This document shows positions 1 to 8,495 of a DNA stretch of 64,000 bases, piece after piece (position 1 is the first letter of the stretch; each line of letters opens with the position of its first letter). A model generated the notes under the pieces. That model was given only the letters and a program-made list of their open reading frames with translations, was not told where the DNA came from and did not search any database. Source of the DNA: Pseudomonas morbosilactucae (GTDB lineage Bacteria; Pseudomonadota; Gammaproteobacteria; Pseudomonadales; Pseudomonadaceae); the NCBI RefSeq assembly GCF_023241715.1, contig NZ_JALQCW010000019.1:1-64000 (forward strand). The letters run 5' to 3'. The translations under genes and the position numbers were made by a program.

Positions 1-900
1 CGCCGGCAACCCGCTGCCACCCACCGATGGCACGCAGTGGGAGGTCGGGGTGAAGTACCAACCACCGGGGACGGAGAAAATTTCGCTTACCGATCCGCAG
101 TCGCGTTGGACAGCAGCGCCAGGCGGTCCGGCCTTCTTTGCCTACTCCACGAATTACCTGATCGACACTGAGCACGGCGTGATCATGGATGTGGAGGCGA
201 CCCCGGCGCACCGTACTGCCGAAGTCGATTCGACCAAGACGATGGTCGAGCGTGTCGAAGCGGAGTTCGACCTCACACCAGAGCGCCTCATCGGTGATAC
301 CGCCTATGGCACTGCCCCGATGCTGGCCTGGATGGTCGAAGAAAAGGACATCGAGCCGCATGTGCCGGTGTGGGACAAGACCGAGCGCAAGGACGACAGC
401 CTCTCCAGTAACGACTTCCACTGGAATCCGGAAGCCAATGAATACCTCTGCCCAGCCAGCAAGCCACTGCGCAGTGAATGGCGCGCCTTCACCCAAAAAA
501 GATCGCGGGTGACCAAGGCCAACACCATCATCTATCGCTCCAGCCAAACTGACTGCGCCACCTGTACGCTGAAAGCGAAGTGCTGCCCCAACACGCCGAA
601 TCGGAAGATCGTTCGCAGCATCCGTGAGGCTGCCCGGGACGTGGCCCGACGCATCGCCAAGACACCGGAGTACGTCGTCTCGCGCTGCGAGCGAAAGAAG
701 GTGGAGATTCTTTTCGCCCACCTCAAACGGATCATGAAACTCGACCGCTTGCGACTGCGAGGCCTGGCGGGGGCTACTGACGAGTTCACCTTGGCTGCGA
801 TGGTGCAGAACCTGCGTCGCATGGCCAAACTTTTGCCTCAAGGGCCACCGCTCACGGGATAGGTACGCCTGCTATGGGCAGAAACCCTCGAATTAACCTT
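1..900 (+). mobile_element. 3' portion of an IS1182-family insertion sequence
   Basis: The left edge cuts an insertion sequence, and the transposase gene fills most of what remains. After the transposase stop at 862 comes about 140 bp without coding signals before the next gene. The right terminal inverted repeat should lie there, but the left end is outside the window, so the pair cannot be matched. The end given is approximate. Confidence 0.5.
2..862 (+). CDS. IS1182-family transposase, 5' end missing
   Basis: The reading frame is open from the first bases of the window, so the N-terminus lies outside it. The GTG at 50 is probably internal. The visible 286 residues carry the C-terminal DDE nuclease half of an IS1182-type (IS5-related) transposase: the GDTAYG motif around an acidic residue, a Cys cluster (CATCTLKAKCC) typical of this family, and a final helix with an acidic residue in the stretch ERKKVEILFAHLKRIMKLD. 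It would catalyse cut-and-paste movement of its own element. No frameshift is visible in this part, so the element may be intact. Family assignment is by motif recognition. Confidence 0.85.
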   Translation, partial: AGNPLPPTDGTQWEVGVKYQPPGTEKISLTDPQSRWTAAPGGPAFFAYSTNYLIDTEHGVIMDVEATPAHRTAEVDSTKTMVERVEAEFDLTPERLIGDTAYGTAPMLAWMVEEKDIEPHVPVWDKTERKDDSLSSNDFHWNPEANEYLCPASKPLRSEWRAFTQKRSRVTKANTIIYRSSQTDCATCTLKAKCCPNTPNRKIVRSIREAARDVARRIAKTPEYVVSRCERKKVEILFAHLKRIMKLDRLRLRGLAGATDEFTLAAMVQNLRRMAKLLPQGPPLTG

Positions 901-1003
901 CAAACCTGAGCCAGAACGCTCAGCGAAACACCGAAAGACAACTTGAAGTGGCTTGCAGCTACTTCGACAGCAGGTACACCTGACTGGCTGGCTGCCGCTG
1001 AAC

Positions 1004-1663
1004 CTACTTTTTCAACAGAATCAGTCTGATGGCAGGCGTTCGGTTAACCCCTCCCCACAACACCACCGCATCCTCCTCCCCAGGGTTCCCATACTTATGC
1101 GGTTCCTGGCTGGAAAAGCTGTAGCTATCCCCCTCACTCAGCTGGAAATACCGTTCCCCCACCCACAGCTCAAAGCTCCCCGACAGCACATACCCGGCTT
1201 CTTCCCCCTCATGGCTGTAACTCTCCTTGCTGTAGGTCCCCGGCGGAAAGCGTGAGTGCAAAAACTCCAGCTGCCGGGTCGGTTGCGGGGTCAGCAGTTG
1301 ATCGATAATCCCGTTCTCATAATTCACCTGCAGCCGCTGTTTTTTGCGTACCACATAGCCTTGGTCTTCGGGTGCGGTCTGGGTTTCGCTGGCGAAGAAC
1401 CATTGGATGGTCACGCCCAGGCTGCGGGCGATGTTGAACAGGGCGGGGATGGAGGGGTAGGCGAGGTTGCGTTCCAGTTGGCTGATGTAGCCGGCGGTGA
1501 GTTCGCTCTGTTGCGCCAGTTCGCTCAGGGTCAGGCCGCGGCGTTTGCGCAGGCCACGGATGCGGGTGCCAAGAAACTGTGGGCCGCCAGGGGCCTGGTT
1601 GTCGGTGCCGGGCTCCGCTGCGGGAGGGCGGCTCGCGGGCGGCGTCTTGCTGCTGGGGTTCAT
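1004..1663 (-). CDS. XRE-family regulator with C-terminal cupin domain
   Basis: This 219-residue protein has a proline-rich N-terminal tail of about 30 residues. An XRE-type helix-turn-helix follows (about residues 32-88, with LSELAQQSELTAGYISQLER), then a cupin_2 barrel (about 135-215) with HEGEEAGYVLSG and an HKYGNPG motif. This architecture is that of PuuR-like one-component regulators that sense small metabolites, often amines or amino acids. The ATG at 1663 has a good ribosome site (GGAG) six bases upstream. The flavin oxidoreductase and PotD-like binding protein are next door, so they are the likely targets. Ligand and target are inference. A 140-bp inverted-repeat element lies only about 35 bp upstream, where its promoter should be. 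Confidence 0.85.
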   Translation of the reverse strand: MNPSSKTPPASRPPAAEPGTDNQAPGGPQFLGTRIRGLRKRRGLTLSELAQQSELTAGYISQLERNLAYPSIPALFNIARSLGVTIQWFFASETQTAPEDQGYVVRKKQRLQVNYENGIIDQLLTPQPTRQLEFLHSRFPPGTYSKESYSHEGEEAGYVLSGSFELWVGERYFQLSEGDSYSFSSQEPHKYGNPGEEDAVVLWGGVNRTPAIRLILLKK

Positions 1664-1697
1664 GGCGGGCTCCGGACCTGGAAAGCGGGCGCATCCG

Positions 1698-1837
1698 CAG
1701 GCTGTGTGAAAACTACTGCGTTTGGCAATACTGCGTTAAAAACAGGCTCGGAATGCTCATTTACAGCCAGTAAACTCCGCTTCCTCGCCTGTTTTTGCCT
1801 TGTCTTGCCTTCACTCGTGACGTTTTCACACAGCCTG
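1698..1837. repeat. MITE-like element with 16-bp perfect terminal inverted repeats
   Basis: The ends are a perfect 16-bp inverted repeat: CAGGCTGTGTGAAAAC at 1698-1713 and its complement at 1822-1837. Inside is a second perfect inverted repeat, AAAAACAGGC at 1738-1747 and its complement at 1787-1796. The element can therefore fold into a long imperfect hairpin, and it has no coding capacity. It lies between the stop of the flavin oxidoreductase and the start of the XRE regulator, both on the minus strand. No clear target-site duplication was found. Confidence 0.7.
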
Positions 1838-1880
1838 TTCGGACGCCCGTCCTGCAAAAGCCCTGGAGTATAAAGCAGCC

Positions 1881-3833
1881 TCAAAGCGCCCAGGCGACTT
1901 TCAAGCCTTCGTGGATGGCTTCTTCCACGGTGCGCGGTGCCAGGCAGTCGCCGATGCGCTGGAAGGGCACCAGGCCTTTGAGTTGGTGGCCGAGGTCGTC
2001 CACGGATTGGTGGCCTTGGCACAGCACCAGGCTGTCGACGTTTTCCAGCAGCATGGGTTCGCCGCTGGCGGTGTGTTGCAGGTAGACGGTGCTGTCGTCG
2101 CAGCCGTAGAGGCGGGCGTAGGGAATGATCGGGACCGCCAGTTTGTGCAGTTCGCCGGCCAGTTGGTCGCGCACGTAGAGCGGCAGGCTTTCGCCGCAGT
2201 GGGTGCCGTTGACCGCCAGTTGCACCTGGTGCCCAGCACGGACCAGGCGTTCGGCGATGCCGGGGCCGATCCAGTCGCAGCGCCAGTCGACCACCACCAC
2301 GCTGCGGCCCAGTTGCACTTCATCGCGCAGTACTTGCCAGGCGTCCACCACTTGCAGTTCGCCGCCGCGTTCGAAGTTCGGCCAGTAGGGTTGGGCGCCG
2401 GTGGCGATGATCACCAGGTCCGGTTGTTCGCGCTCGACCAGGGCGCGGTCGACTCGGGTGTTGCGCACCACCTCGACGCCGGCCAGTTGCATTTCCCGTT
2501 GCAGGTTGGTGCTGGCGCCGCCGAACTCGCTGCGCCGTGGCAGCAGTTGGGCCAGCAGCACTTGGCCGCCGAGTTGGGAGGTGGCTTCGTACAGGGTGAC
2601 CTGGTGGCCCCGTTGTGCGGCGACGGCGGCGGCTTTCATGCCGGCCGGGCCGCCGCCCACGACGAGGATGCGTTTGCGTTGGGCGCTGACCTTGAGCTGG
2701 CCGTAGATCAGTTCGCGGCCGGTTTCCGGGTGCTGGATGCAGGAGATCGGCAGGCCCTTGTGGAAGTGGCCGATGCACGCCTGGTTGCAGGCGATGCAGG
2801 CGCGCACGTCTTCGGCGTGGCCGCTATCGCTCTTGTTGGGCATCTCGGGGTCGCAGATCAGCGCGCGGGTCATGCCACAGACGTCGGCCTGGCCCTTGGC
2901 GATGATGGCTTCGGCTTCCTGGGGCTGGTTGATGCGCCCGGTGACGAACAGCGGGATCGACAGCCCGGCCTTGAAGGTGCCGGCTTCCCGGGCCAGATAA
3001 GCCGCTTCCACCGCCATGGGTGGGACGATGTGCACGGCGCCGCCGAGGGAGGCGGAGGTGCCGGCGACGATGTGCACGTAGTCCAGTTGCCCTTGCAGCA
3101 GTTGCACGGCGGCCAGGGATTCGTCTTCGGTGAGGCCTTCGGGGTCGCGTTCATCGGCGCTGATGCGCAGGCCGATGATGAACTCGGCATCGGTGCTGGC
3201 GCGCATGGCGTCGAGGATTTCCCGGATAAAGCGCAGGCGCTGTTGCAGTTCGCCGTTGTAGCCGTCGGTGCGGCGGTTGACCCGGGGGTTGATGAATTGC
3301 GCCGGCAGGTAGCCGTGGCTGGCCACCAGTTCCACGCCGTCCAGGCCGGCCTGATGCAGGCGCCGGGCGGCGTCGGCGTAGCCTTGGATGATTTCGTCGA
3401 TCATCTCCTGATCCAGGGCCCGGGGCATGACCCGGAAGCGTTCATTGGGCACTGCCGAAGGGGCGTAGGCCACCGCCAGCAGGCCGTCGGCGGACTCCAT
3501 GATTTCCCGCCCGGGGTGGAAAATCTGCGACAGCACCACCGTGCCCTCGGCATGGCAGGCCTCGGCCAGTTGCCGATAGCCCTCGATGCAGCGGTCGTCG
3601 GTGGCCATCAGCACGTGGCTGGTGTAGCGCGCACTGTCGTGGACCCCGGCCACTTGCAGCACGATCAGGCCGACGCCGCCTTTGGCCCGGGCGCGGTGGT
3701 AGGCGATCAGTTGTTCGTTGACCAGGTTGTCGGTGGGCATCGAGGTGTCGTGGCCGCTGGACATGATGCGGTTCTTCAGGCGTTTGCCACGGATCTGCAA
3801 GGGTTCGAACAGGTGGGGAAAGGCGCTGGTCAT
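1881..3833 (-). CDS. Old-yellow-enzyme-type Fe-S flavin oxidoreductase (2,4-dienoyl-CoA reductase / N-methylproline demethylase type)
   Basis: This 650-residue protein has an N-terminal FMN-binding TIM barrel of the OYE family (about residues 1-345). A four-Cys iron-sulfur motif C-x2-C-x3-C-x11-C (CIACNQACIGHFHKGLPISC) follows. After it comes a FAD/NAD(P) Rossmann module starting at KRILVVGGGPAGMKAA. This is the layout of 2,4-dienoyl-CoA reductase, trimethylamine dehydrogenase and the N-methylproline/stachydrine demethylases. The barrel looks closest to the demethylase branch, but the substrate is not settled by sequence alone. The ATG at 3833 has GGAG upstream. The gene is divergent from a polyamine/amine-type binding protein, and an XRE-cupin regulator lies downstream on the same strand, which suggests catabolism of an imported amine. 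Confidence 0.85.
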   Translation of the reverse strand: MTSAFPHLFEPLQIRGKRLKNRIMSSGHDTSMPTDNLVNEQLIAYHRARAKGGVGLIVLQVAGVHDSARYTSHVLMATDDRCIEGYRQLAEACHAEGTVVLSQIFHPGREIMESADGLLAVAYAPSAVPNERFRVMPRALDQEMIDEIIQGYADAARRLHQAGLDGVELVASHGYLPAQFINPRVNRRTDGYNGELQQRLRFIREILDAMRASTDAEFIIGLRISADERDPEGLTEDESLAAVQLLQGQLDYVHIVAGTSASLGGAVHIVPPMAVEAAYLAREAGTFKAGLSIPLFVTGRINQPQEAEAIIAKGQADVCGMTRALICDPEMPNKSDSGHAEDVRACIACNQACIGHFHKGLPISCIQHPETGRELIYGQLKVSAQRKRILVVGGGPAGMKAAAVAAQRGHQVTLYEATSQLGGQVLLAQLLPRRSEFGGASTNLQREMQLAGVEVVRNTRVDRALVEREQPDLVIIATGAQPYWPNFERGGELQVVDAWQVLRDEVQLGRSVVVVDWRCDWIGPGIAERLVRAGHQVQLAVNGTHCGESLPLYVRDQLAGELHKLAVPIIPYARLYGCDDSTVYLQHTASGEPMLLENVDSLVLCQGHQSVDDLGHQLKGLVPFQRIGDCLAPRTVEEAIHEGLKVAWAL

Positions 3834-4047
3834 TGCGGTGACTCCAGGCGGGCCGACGACGACGGGGCGACGCTTCGGCGTTGTTATTATGAGGCTATGA
3901 AAATTTACCTGTAGTAAAAAATCAACTTGTTTTTTTACTGGCTCTTGCAGTAGTTTCGATCTGCGCCCGCTCCCGGGGCGAACCTCAAAACAATAAAAAA
4001 GGGCTGCGCACGCCTGGGCGTCGTGGCACCGCTACGAGGAACCACAG

Positions 4048-5097
4048 ATGAAAGCGATTTCCTGCAAGCACGCGGTCTATCCCCTGGCACTGGGCCTGGC
4101 CATGGCCCTGGGCAATGCCTGGGCGGCACCGGACATGGTGGTGGTGGGTTACGGCGGCGCCGGGCAGAAAGCCCAGGACGTGGCGTTCTTCCGGCCCTTC
4201 AGCCAGGCCGACGGCAGCCAACTGATCCAGAGCGAATACAACGGCGAGATGGCGCGGATCAAAGTCATGGTGGACACCGGCAACGTCGATTGGGACCTGG
4301 TGCAGATCGAAGGCCCGGACCTGGCGCGCGGCTGTGAAAGCGGCATGTACGAGCGCCTGGACTGGAAGGCCCTGGGCCATGCCGAGCAACTGATTGCCGA
4401 TGCCGCCCAGGAGTGCGGTTCGGCGGCCCTGGTGTGGAGCGTGGCGATTGCCTACGACCGCAACAAGCTGGCCCAGGCCCCCACCTCCTGGGCGGACTTC
4501 TGGGACGTCGGCAAAATTCCCGGCAAGCGCGGCCTGCGCAAGCGTGCGGTGTACAACCTGGAGTTCGCCCTGTTGGCGGACGGGGTCAAGCCCGAAGACG
4601 TTTACCGAGTGCTGGCCACGCCTGCGGGGGTGGACCGAGCCTTTGCCAAGCTCACGGCCCTCAAGCCTTACGTTCAGTGGTGGGAGGCCGGTGCGCAGCC
4701 GGCGCAGTGGTTGAGTGCGGGGGATGTGGTGATGACCTCCACCTACAGCGGGCGCATTGCCGCAGCCGCCCAGGCGGGCGCGCCCCTGGCGGTGGTCTGG
4801 CCCGGCAGCCTGTACGGCATGGATTACTGGGCGATCATCAAGGGCTCCAAGCACGTGGACCAGGCCAAGCGCCTGATCAGCTTCACCAACCAGCCCGAGA
4901 ACCAAGTCCGCTACGTGCAGCAAATTCCCTATGGCCCCACCAACACCCTGGCTGCCGCCCAGCTGGACCCCATGCTGGCCCAATGGGTGCCCACTGCCCC
5001 GCAGAACCTCAAGGGCGCCCTGGCCATGGACGTCGAGTTCTGGGTGGACCACGGCGAGGAACTGGAAGAACGCTTCAACGCCTGGGCCACGCAGTAG
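4048..5097 (+). CDS. PotD-like periplasmic substrate-binding protein of an ABC transporter
   Basis: This 349-residue protein begins with a Sec signal peptide (MKAISCKHAVYPLALGLAMA, with cleavage after a WAA-type site near residue 28). A SBP_bac-type fold related to spermidine/putrescine-binding PotD/PotF follows: VVVGYGGAG at the start of the mature protein, VDWDLVQIEG, and MDYWAIIKGSKHVDQAKRLI near the C-terminus. It should capture a small, probably cationic, solute in the periplasm. No permease or ATPase gene is next to it, so its partners lie elsewhere. A GAGGAA ribosome site precedes the ATG. It is divergent from the flavin oxidoreductase and shares a 214-bp promoter region with it. The substrate is not known. 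Confidence 0.85.
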   Translation: MKAISCKHAVYPLALGLAMALGNAWAAPDMVVVGYGGAGQKAQDVAFFRPFSQADGSQLIQSEYNGEMARIKVMVDTGNVDWDLVQIEGPDLARGCESGMYERLDWKALGHAEQLIADAAQECGSAALVWSVAIAYDRNKLAQAPTSWADFWDVGKIPGKRGLRKRAVYNLEFALLADGVKPEDVYRVLATPAGVDRAFAKLTALKPYVQWWEAGAQPAQWLSAGDVVMTSTYSGRIAAAAQAGAPLAVVWPGSLYGMDYWAIIKGSKHVDQAKRLISFTNQPENQVRYVQQIPYGPTNTLAAAQLDPMLAQWVPTAPQNLKGALAMDVEFWVDHGEELEERFNAWATQ

Positions 5098-5147
5098 CCC
5101 GATGTGACGTCAGCCCCTGGATCTCGGGGCTCGCCACACGTACCAAG

Positions 5148-5185
5148 AAACGCCGCCGATCGGTCAGCACCGGTCGGCGGCGTTT
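5148..5185. terminator. bidirectional rho-independent terminator
   Basis: A 12-bp perfect stem (AAACGCCGCCGA at 5148-5159 with its complement at 5174-5185) encloses a 14-base loop. It lies between the convergent binding-protein and DJ-1-family genes. The A-rich and T-rich stem ends let it serve both strands. Confidence 0.85.
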
Positions 5186-5191
5186 GTGTGT

Positions 5192-5866
5192 CTATAGCAG
5201 TTTGAGCAACGCCTCGGCAGTGGCCTCCGACGAGCCGGGGTTCTGGCCGGTGGCCAACAACCCGTCCACTTCGACATGGCTGGCCCAGTCTTCGCCGCTG
5301 GAGTAACGGCCGCCGTGGGCCTTGAGCATGTCCTCCACCAGGAACGGCACCACGTCGGTGAGTTGCACCGCCGCTTCCTCACTGTTGCTGAAACCCGTCA
5401 CGGCCTTGCCGTTGACCAGCGGTTTGCCGTCCGGCCCTAGGGTGTGGCGCAGCACGCCCGGGGCGTGGCACACCGCGCCCACGGGTTTGTTCAAGGCACT
5501 GAAGCGCTCGATCAGGGCGATGGAGTGGGCGTCTTCGGCCAGGTCCCACAGCGGGCCATGGCCTCCTGGGTAGAACAGCCCATCGAAATCGTCGGCCTTG
5601 AGCGTGCTCAGGGGCAGGGTGGCCGCCAGGGCCTGCTGCGCCGCCGAGTCTTTGTAGAAGCGGTCGGTGGCCGCGGCCTGGGCGTCTGCGGCGCTGCTTT
5701 TCGGGTCGATCGGCGGTTGGCCGCCCTTGGGCGAGGCCAGGGTGATTTGCGCGCCGGCGTCCTTGAACACGTAATAAGGCGCGGCGAACTCTTCCAGCCA
5801 GAAACCGGTCTTTTGCCCGGTGTTGCCCAGCTCATCGTGGGACGTCAGGACCATCAGAATTTTCAT
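5192..5866 (-). CDS. DJ-1/PfpI-family protein (Hsp31-like type 1 glutamine amidotransferase fold)
   Basis: This 224-residue protein is of the DJ-1/PfpI superfamily. The nucleophile-elbow cysteine is C133 in AVCHAPG, followed by H134, and the Gly-rich stretch FYPGGHGPLWDL comes before it. Length and motifs fit the Hsp31/YhbO-like glyoxalase III or deglycase group acting on reactive aldehydes in the cytoplasm. The exact activity cannot be told by eye. The ATG at 5866 is chosen because the conserved MKILMVLTSHDELGNTG begins there with a GGAG site. The frame is open for about 70 residues upstream, but that stretch does not resemble the family. Confidence 0.85.
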   Translation of the reverse strand: MKILMVLTSHDELGNTGQKTGFWLEEFAAPYYVFKDAGAQITLASPKGGQPPIDPKSSAADAQAAATDRFYKDSAAQQALAATLPLSTLKADDFDGLFYPGGHGPLWDLAEDAHSIALIERFSALNKPVGAVCHAPGVLRHTLGPDGKPLVNGKAVTGFSNSEEAAVQLTDVVPFLVEDMLKAHGGRYSSGEDWASHVEVDGLLATGQNPGSSEATAEALLKLL

Positions 5867-6092
5867 GGGAACTCCAGTGCAATGTGCGGCGCAGGGAAAA
5901 AGGCGGAGCGCCTGGCGGCTGTCCGGGGGCAGGGCGGTGCAACGCCGAGCCCATGAATTAAAGGACCCTGGGCCCGCGTCGGCGTTCCTTGGCTGTTGGG
6001 CCGCAGCGACGGGGAGGCAGGCAAGGCCCATCAACCGTCGGTCTTGCGGCCTCACGGCGCTGAATAAAAAAGATTGAATGTTCACATGAAAT

Positions 6093-6106
6093 GTTATTTA
6101 AATAAC
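6093..6106. promoter_or_regulatory. DeoR-type operator upstream of the deoxyribose operon
   Basis: GTTATTTAAATAAC is a perfect 14-bp palindrome 52 bp upstream of the kinase start. The same sequence with one base changed occurs at 10366-10379 in front of deoC and the repressor gene. This marks it as the likely binding site of the locus's own DeoR-family repressor. Confidence 0.75.
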
Positions 6107-6157
6107 AAAACAACAACGCCGGCAGCCGCCCGGCCAAGCCGTACAAGGTGGAAAGAA

Positions 6158-7084
6158 ATGGGCAGGATCGCAGTCATCGGCAGCAACATGGTGGACCTGA
6201 TCACCTACATCGAACGCATGCCCGCCCAGGGCGAAACTCTGGAAGCCCCGAGTTTCGCCATGGGCTGTGGCGGCAAGGGCGCCAACCAGGCCGTGGCGGC
6301 CGCCAAGCTCGGTGGCCAGGTGCTGATGCTGAGCAAGGTGGGCGACGACGCCTTTGCCGACACCACCCTGGCCAACTTCCAGCGCTTTGGCATCGACACC
6401 CGTTATGTGCAGAAGGTGCCTGGGGTGTCCAGCGGCGTGGCGCCGATCTTCGTCAAGCGCGATTCCCACAACAGCATCCTCATCGTCAAGGGCGCCAACG
6501 CCCACCTGCTGCCGGCGGACATTGATGCCGCCGAGGCCGACCTGCGCCAGTGCGGGCTGATTGTCCTGCAGTTGGAAATCAACCTGGAGACGGTCTATTA
6601 CGCCATCGAGTTCGGCCGTCGCCACGGTATTCCGGTGCTGCTCAACCCGGCGCCAGCGGTGCCTGACCTGAGCCCGACTCACCTGGCGCAACTGGACTTC
6701 CTGATCCCTAACGAATCCGAACTGGCACTGATCAGCGGCCAGGCCGTGGACGGGCCTGAGTCGGCACTGCTGGCGGCGCGCTCCCTGGTGGCCCGGGGCT
6801 TGCGCCACGTGATCGTCACCCTGGGCCAGCAAGGCGCGCTGTACGTGGGTGAGGAGGGCGAGTTCCAGGTGCCCGGCCTGCGGGTCGACGCGCGGGACAC
6901 CACCGGCGCCGGCGACGCGTTTATCGGTTGCTTTATCAACGACTGGAGCCGCGACCGCGACATCCGCGCCGCCATGACCCGGGCCGTGGCCTATTCAGCC
7001 TGCTCGGTGACGGGGCTGGGAACCCAGAGTTCGTATGCGGATGTGCAGGAGTTTGCAGAATTTCAGCGGCAGCAAGGGGCTTGA
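6158..7084 (+). CDS. deoK: deoxyribokinase-type PfkB/ribokinase-family sugar kinase
   Basis: This 308-residue protein is of the PfkB family. It has the N-terminal signature MGCGGKGANQAVAAAKLG, NPAPAVPDL in the middle, and the C-terminal signature DTTGAGDAFIGCF, where D253 is the expected catalytic base. In this locus it should phosphorylate 2-deoxy-D-ribose to the 5-phosphate, the substrate of DeoC. A ribokinase would look very similar, so the choice rests on the neighbours (permease, DUF4432 protein, DeoR repressor, DeoC). The ATG at 6158 follows an AAGGTGGAAAG ribosome site. The frame extends upstream to 6074, but that leader contains the operator and is unlike the family. It heads a three-gene operon. 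Confidence 0.85.
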   Translation: MGRIAVIGSNMVDLITYIERMPAQGETLEAPSFAMGCGGKGANQAVAAAKLGGQVLMLSKVGDDAFADTTLANFQRFGIDTRYVQKVPGVSSGVAPIFVKRDSHNSILIVKGANAHLLPADIDAAEADLRQCGLIVLQLEINLETVYYAIEFGRRHGIPVLLNPAPAVPDLSPTHLAQLDFLIPNESELALISGQAVDGPESALLAARSLVARGLRHVIVTLGQQGALYVGEEGEFQVPGLRVDARDTTGAGDAFIGCFINDWSRDRDIRAAMTRAVAYSACSVTGLGTQSSYADVQEFAEFQRQQGA

Positions 7085-7163
7085 TAGGGCACTGGCTGCA
7101 CGCTGCAAGCGACACGATAAAAGCGATATCCCCAAAAAAAGTACCTATTCACGGAGAACAATA

Positions 7164-8495
7164 ATGACTAAGCCTCCGCTGCAACAGACGCCTGACGGCT
7201 TCTACCTCAACCGCACCCCCTGGTTCGCGTTTATTTTGCTGTGCAGCATTTTCGCCCTGTGGGCGGCAGCGGCGAGCATGAATGATGTGCTGATCGCCCA
7301 CTTCAAGAAGGCCTTCCTGCTCAGCGATTTCCAGACGGCCTTTGTGCAGTCGGCGTTCTACCTGGGGTACTTCTTCGTGGCCATTCCCGCCGCGTTGGTG
7401 GTGCGCCGCTTCAGCTACAAGAGCACGATCCTGATCGGCCTGTTGCTGTACATGTTCGGTTGCCTGCTGTTCTTCCCGGCGGCGTCCAGCGCCAAGTACG
7501 GCATGTTCCTCCTGGCGCTGTTCGTGATTGCCGCGGGCCTGTCGTTCCTGGAGACCGCCTGCAACACCTATTCGACCCTGATGGGCCCGCGGGAAACCGG
7601 GACCCGGCGCCTGAACATCTCCCAGACCTTCCACCCGTTCGGCGCCATGGCCGGGGTGTACGTGGGCAGCTTTGTGATGTTCAAGGAAACCGACGCCACC
7701 CACGAGCAGCTCACGCAAATGAGCGCCTCGGACGCGGCCATCGCCCAGTTGCAGATGATCCAGTCCACCTTGCTGCCCTATAAGTGGATGATCGCGGTGC
7801 TGGTGCTGATGTTTATCCTCATCGCCATCACCCGCTTCCCGGCGTGCAAGGGCAATGCCCCGCGCAGCCAGAAGACCGCCAGTCTCGGCCAGAGCTTGGG
7901 TCGCCTGTGGCGCAACCCGCGCTTCACCTTTGGCGTGTTGGCGCAGTTTCTCTATGTCGGCGCCCAGGTTGGGGTGTGGAGCTTCACCATTCGCCTGGCC
8001 ATGCAGATGGGCGGGATGAACGAGCGCAGCGCCTCGTGGTTCTTGCTGACCACCTTCGCCGCCTATTTCGTCGGCAAGCTGATTGCCAACCTGCTGATGC
8101 GCAAGCTGCACCCGGCCAAGGTCTTGGCCATCTACGGCGTGCTGTGCATCGTGTTGCTGGCTTACACCATTCTGGTGCCGAACATCAGTGCGGTGTACGC
8201 GGCGGTGGGAGTGAGTATTTTCCTCGGCCCGTGCTGGCCGACCATTTACGGCCTGACCATCGACGGCCTGGGTGAAGACACCGGCGTCGGCGGTTCGCTG
8301 CTGGTGATGAGCATCGTGGGGGGCGGGGTGATTCCGATCTTCCAGGGCCTGCTCTCCGACGCCACCGGCGGCAACATGCAACTGGCCTACAGCGTGCCGC
8401 TGCTGTGCTTTATCGTGATCGTCGCCTACGCCTTGCGCTGCCTGCGCCAGGCTCGGGTCGAACCGGCACCGGCCGGCGCGGCGGTGGCCTCATGA
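7164..8495 (+). CDS. deoP: MFS sugar permease, FucP-like, probable deoxyribose transporter
   Basis: This 443-residue integral membrane protein has about 12 predicted transmembrane segments. The character of the FucP (L-fucose:proton symporter) branch is visible in the N-terminal ALWAAAASMNDVLIAHFKKAF, the LETACNTYSTLMGP helix and the ISQTFHPFGAMAG helix. By context it is the inner-membrane importer for 2-deoxyribose. The ATG at 7164 has GGAGA seven bases upstream. The longer open frame starting inside the kinase gene is rejected. The last bases overlap the next start codon (ATGA), so translation is probably coupled to the DUF4432 gene. Confidence 0.85.
   Translation: MTKPPLQQTPDGFYLNRTPWFAFILLCSIFALWAAAASMNDVLIAHFKKAFLLSDFQTAFVQSAFYLGYFFVAIPAALVVRRFSYKSTILIGLLLYMFGCLLFFPAASSAKYGMFLLALFVIAAGLSFLETACNTYSTLMGPRETGTRRLNISQTFHPFGAMAGVYVGSFVMFKETDATHEQLTQMSASDAAIAQLQMIQSTLLPYKWMIAVLVLMFILIAITRFPACKGNAPRSQKTASLGQSLGRLWRNPRFTFGVLAQFLYVGAQVGVWSFTIRLAMQMGGMNERSASWFLLTTFAAYFVGKLIANLLMRKLHPAKVLAIYGVLCIVLLAYTILVPNISAVYAAVGVSIFLGPCWPTIYGLTIDGLGEDTGVGGSLLVMSIVGGGVIPIFQGLLSDATGGNMQLAYSVPLLCFIVIVAYALRCLRQARVEPAPAGAAVAS

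Noticed and set aside
1911..3914. 667-residue plus-strand open frame opposite the flavin oxidoreductase
   Set aside because: Shadow of a high-GC gene: no domain, no ribosome site, Ala/Gly/His-rich composition, while the minus strand has a full recognised enzyme.
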